Part shown: positions 60,201-64,000 of the stretch, one piece after another | Layout of the letters: every line of letters starts with the position of its first letter | Numbering within the stretch: position 1 is the stretch's first letter | Assembly: GCA_013398015.1 (NCBI GenBank) | Contig: VZRR01012752.1 | Coordinates: 2,127,680-2,191,679, forward strand | Length of the DNA stretch: 64,000 bases | Reading direction: 5' to 3' | From: Oreocharis arfaki | Taxonomy: Eukaryota; Chordata; Aves; Passeriformes; Paramythiidae | Notes under the pieces: generated by a model | The model's database searches: none | What the model was told of the DNA's origin: nothing | The model's input: the letters and a program-made list of their open reading frames with translations, nothing else | Position numbers and translations under genes: made by a program

Positions 60201-63200
60201 AATTATAATACACTGAAGGTACTATATCAAGTTTAAAGTATTTTAACTGATTTAGAAGGTCTCAAATGCAACATGTAAGTGAATACTTAAGAATTTTCTT
60301 TCATTTGAAGGCAAGCTAAGGGCTTGCAAGACGCAGAATCTCATGATGGGCTTTTATATATATGACTTTGGTAAAGCTAGACTTTATTGAGAGCAGAAAT
60401 TCTGCTCTGTTACGTCTGGCAGAATTGCGCCATTATTAACATTTTATGTTTCATAGCATCATAGTACTTAAATCTGAGAAAGAAAGATTTCCAGAAGTGA
60501 AACAAGGACACGAGGACAATTCTGCTTCCGGAGTTTAGAGAGTAATGTCCTTTCCTCCTACTGACTAAAGGTCTTATAGGCTGTGGTAAAATTCCCTGAA
60601 CACAGTTTACTAAAAAGTGCATCTTCATTTTCATCAATTTTGCCTTTGTGTCCATAGTACAAGGATTTCTTCATACTCCAAATTCTCCCCAGTATGTCCT
60701 GCTGTTTACACAGGCTCCAAGTTAAAATGTCACAGATCATTAAATTATACTTGTCATTAACACTCTAAGGCCTATATTGTGATCAGCTTTGACATAGTGG
60801 CCACACTAAAGGAAATTCTCAGAATTCAAGGCAGAATGTGTTGTTCTTTACTCTCTTGAACATGCTTTAATTTATTTCTTCTGCTACTATTTACAAAGAT
60901 ATTGTGGCGTATTTGTTTATATTACCAATATATCTGTAAGGACAGGGTAGAAACTTGTTATTTGGAAGTCCCAGAAATTCTCAACATTGGCACTGTATCA
61001 AAGACTAGTCAGTTTGAAAATACATTTTTGTTCATGATAAAATAGAGGATCAGGGAGATGATACAGACACACTAACATATGACTGATGAGGATAACTGAA
61101 ACAGCAAAAAGCATTGTGAGCCAATGCTTTGCTTTCATGCTTTGTCTAGACTCAAAGTCCCATGCAGTAGACTCAAACAGACTAATACTGACTGTATCTG
61201 AATGATAAAACCCCATGACATTATAATTACATTTTTGTGATATCCATGAGAGGCATTTGCCAATGATGTGCCATAAAAGGAAAGCTTGGAATAAGGATTT
61301 TTTTAGCCAACTGTTTCATATCTGGCTATGTGACTGTATAAAGAAAGGCAGACTGTATTACCATGATAAACCTTGTGTAAATAGGGGGAAAAAAAGTGAA
61401 CTATACTTTTTAGCACACCAAGTTTTCAGAGAAATGTGAGACTGAAGGGAAAGTAATTATCTGTGGAGGAGTTTCATTCAGTTGATGAAACCAAATGGTT
61501 TTTGCTTTGTGTTTATTTCCTATTTTCTTGTTAAGAAAGGTAGAATTTTCACATAAAATACTTTTATTACTCTAATGCAGAGGTTTTGTGTAGGACTTTT
61601 TCCAAATAAATGCAGTGCTTTTGTTTACACATGCAGTATAGTCTGCTGCATATATAAACAAAAGCTCACAGAGACTGAGTTTTCTACCTCAAAAGTTTTC
61701 TATTTATTTTTCAGTGGCATAGCAAAATGCTATCCTCCTGTGGTGGACTGTTTTGACAAAGTAAGATGTATTCCATTTTCTTGTGTACACACCATTTTAA
61801 TTCTAAGACTGTGGAACAATGAATGCTTTCATTTTGTCCTCAGTCTTGTTTTGAATGTCCAAGTCAGCATGTATACAACAGTAGGCCAAGAATGATCTCA
61901 AGCTTCAAATGTACTGGAAGGTCATGGTGGTTCTAGGGATTTTAGAAAAGTGAGCAAGGAGTTCCAGTTTATACACAGCATCTGTAAACTTCTATAAGAT
62001 TGTTATATCACAATTTAGAATGTGTAGGACAAGGCTAGGTTGGAACATTTGGCAAGGCACCTTCTCCTTTGAATAGCACAAGGAAGAGAATAACAGATGT
62101 GAAAAAGAGATACAATTTATTTCATCCAAAGAAAAATGTCGATGCAGGTAGGAGTTAAATGCCTTTTTCCAGTAAGACAGGGGGAGCTAAGGTGACTAGT
62201 TTAACAGGCCAAAAAAAGGAGAGAATAATCTGTTTATGATTATTTGCACAACAGTTCTGACCTCCAGCGAAGAAAGATCTATAGATGTGAAGCGTTTATT
62301 TCCTTTCTGATGGATCAGAGAAAATAATTTGTTGTTTGGAAACATTCAAGTTCATGGTGCAACTTAACAAGGGCTTATTTTCATACTGAAACAAAAAAGT
62401 TTCAGAGTTGACCAGAGAATGCAAACCACTAGACAGACCTCTTACCAGTGTATGAAGTTTAAGGGAGAAATACCCAAAGAAATAAGTTGGATTTTTTTTC
62501 TTCTTGGTGGGGGTAATGATTTCGTGAGAATACGATGTCATTGGATGGGACTTACTTCATTTAATGATGAGAGTAATTTATTGCTCAAAGTGCTGCAGCA
62601 TGGTACAGAAAAAAACCCCAACATATACTATAAATTCTAAAAGAATTTTGCTTTTATTATTTCGTGCATTTTTCTTCTTTGTTTTTAAGAAAGTTATTCA
62701 TGCAAAAATAAATGGCTTAGTCTAAATATCAGAGGATGAAGGACGACAATTGCATCAAAACCAGTGCAACTCAAGGGAAGCAGAGTGAGATCTGGCTGAG
62801 AAGTGGAAACAAATCAGAAGTCATCTACAGAGGTAGGAAAGATATTCATTTTATTTGAAGCGTGTAATAATTTTGGAGGAAATCTTCAAGACACTGAGCA
62901 GTCTATGTGAATACTATTGAATAAAGCAGTGATACAGAAAACAGATATTCTGTGGTGTTTGAAAAATTGATATTTTCTAGTGTGTTTTCTACTAGGCTGA
63001 ACAAGAAAGCGGATTAGAACTTAATCAAGTAGTATATAGTGAATGAATTCATATTACAACACTGAACTGGTATCTGCACAGGGCTTTGAAAACTGAAGCT
63101 CCCTAAGTTATAATTGATGGATATAGGATTTTATTTAGAAATTTTTAGTTAAGCATAATAGATATTTGTTTCCATGCCATTTCAGCTCCATTCTTTTAAA

Positions 63201-63252
63201 GGCAAATTGTAGTTACAGAGCCAGAGAGCTTATACGAGTAATAAATGAGAAG
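54241..63252. other. Intergenic sequence, no recognised gene or repeat
   Basis: This is about 9 kb of T-rich DNA with poly-T stretches, a triple GCAATTTTT-like direct repeat at 55825-55850 and an AT dinucleotide run near 60188-60200. No CR1, LTR, RNA gene or conserved exon is recognised. Open frames up to about 107 codons occur but have the composition of noncoding DNA. Confidence 0.55.
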
Positions 63253-63257
63253 GCAGT

Positions 63258-63831
63258 TTTGGTGGTTTTGGCTGGAATAGGGTTAATTTTCTTCACGGTG
63301 GATAGTATGGAGCTGTGCTTTGGATTTGTGCCAAACACAGTTTTGATAATACAGAGAGATGCTCAAGGTGATCAGGGCTTGCACAGAGCCAAGGCCTTTT
63401 CTGCTTTTTGTCCTGACATGCTGGTGAGGAGGCTGGGGGTACTTGGGAGGCTGGGAAGAGACACAGCCAGGACAGGTGACCCAAAATGATCAAAGGGGTA
63501 TTCCAGACCTTGGGGGGAAAAGGAGGAAGGGGGACATGTTTGGAGCAATGGCTTTTGTCTTCCCAAGTCACCACTACGCATGATGGGGCCCTGGTCTCCT
63601 GGAGACGACTGAACACCTGCCTGCCCATGGGGAGCTGTGAATTAATTCCTTGTTTTGCTTTGCTTGAGTTCAGAGCTTTTGCTTTCCCAATTAAACTCTC
63701 TGTATCTCAACCCATGAGTTCTCCAGAGAATCTCCTGATTCTCTCCCCCATCCCAATGGTGGGGTATTGAGTGAGTGGCTGTGTGGAGTGGATGTGTGGG
63801 GCTTGGCTGCTGGCTGGGGTTAAACCATGAC
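63258..63831 (+). mobile_element. Endogenous retrovirus solo LTR, near full length
   Basis: This is the most complete of the three copies of this LTR family. It includes the 5' part (GGCTGGAATAGGGTTAATTTTC), the middle (GACACAGCCAGGACAGGTGA, AAAGGGGTATTCCAGACC), the CTCCTGGAGACGACTGAACA block, a TTAAACTCTCTGTATCTCAA region and the end CTGGCTGGGGTTAAACCATGACA. GCAGT occurs at 63253-63257 and again at 63832-63836, a probable 5-bp target duplication, which would imply that the 5' TG has mutated. No internal viral genes are attached. The open frames within it are accidental. Confidence 0.85.
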
Positions 63832-63836
63832 AGCAG

Positions 63837-64000
63837 TGAGACTTCAATGGCCTGCCCATATATTGCTTCCATGTTTCAGAATGCTCTGGTGCCAGAACTT
63901 TTCTTCTTCTATAAGAAATCTCTTATGTGAGAATGGGACTGGATATAGTGCATATCTCTTGAGTGTGTTAGTCCTCTAAAGTACTGAACAGCATTCATTA
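63837..64000. other. Intergenic sequence, no gene
   Basis: This is a short unique-looking tail of the window in which nothing is recognised. Confidence 0.6.

Overview
The window is vertebrate nuclear DNA and almost certainly comes from a bird. The evidence is many 3'-truncated CR1 LINE fragments, avian-type endogenous retrovirus LTRs, no Alu/L1/B-type elements, and an assembly gap inside a very GC-rich first exon. I cannot name the species. No prokaryotic feature, CRISPR array or operon is present.

The only gene I can name is NBEA (neurobeachin), on the minus strand. Its first coding exon (24938-25176) encodes the conserved N-terminal segment INPSVPIRNIRMKFAVLIGL and what follows, and ends at a clean GTAAGC donor in phase 0. 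The extreme N-terminus, start codon and proximal 5'UTR fall in a 307-base N gap (25177-25483). A CpG island of about 1.2 kb surrounds the exon and holds GC boxes, a G-quadruplex motif, a partial RE1-like motif and a CTCF-like motif.

Positions 1-24937 are the beginning of NBEA intron 1. They hold a few CR1 fragments (4.7, 7.4, 14.3 and 15.5 kb), one truncated LTR (4.9 kb), one ERVL-type LTR in the NBEA sense orientation (11.3-12.3 kb) and two perfect inverted repeats. I found no second NBEA exon.

Positions 25770-64000 lie upstream of NBEA and look like a gene-poor intergenic region. They hold CR1 copies of several ages: 25.8, 29.4-30.2, 32.2-32.7, 33.4-33.9, a long dismembered one at 34.1-37.6, then 46.3, 47.4-48.3 and 53.0-54.2 kb. 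There is a 347-bp solo LTR with a 6-bp target duplication (37.7-38.0 kb), two further LTRs (51.3 and 63.3 kb) and several microsatellites. No convincing protein-coding gene is visible here. One 115-codon open frame at 45.0-45.4 kb deserves a homology search.

The broadest signal is base composition. A hand sample shows the plus strand mildly A/C-rich inside NBEA and strongly T/G-rich on the other side of the promoter, so the skew changes sign at the CpG island. I see no new biological system; the items in Part 2 are modest, testable leads.
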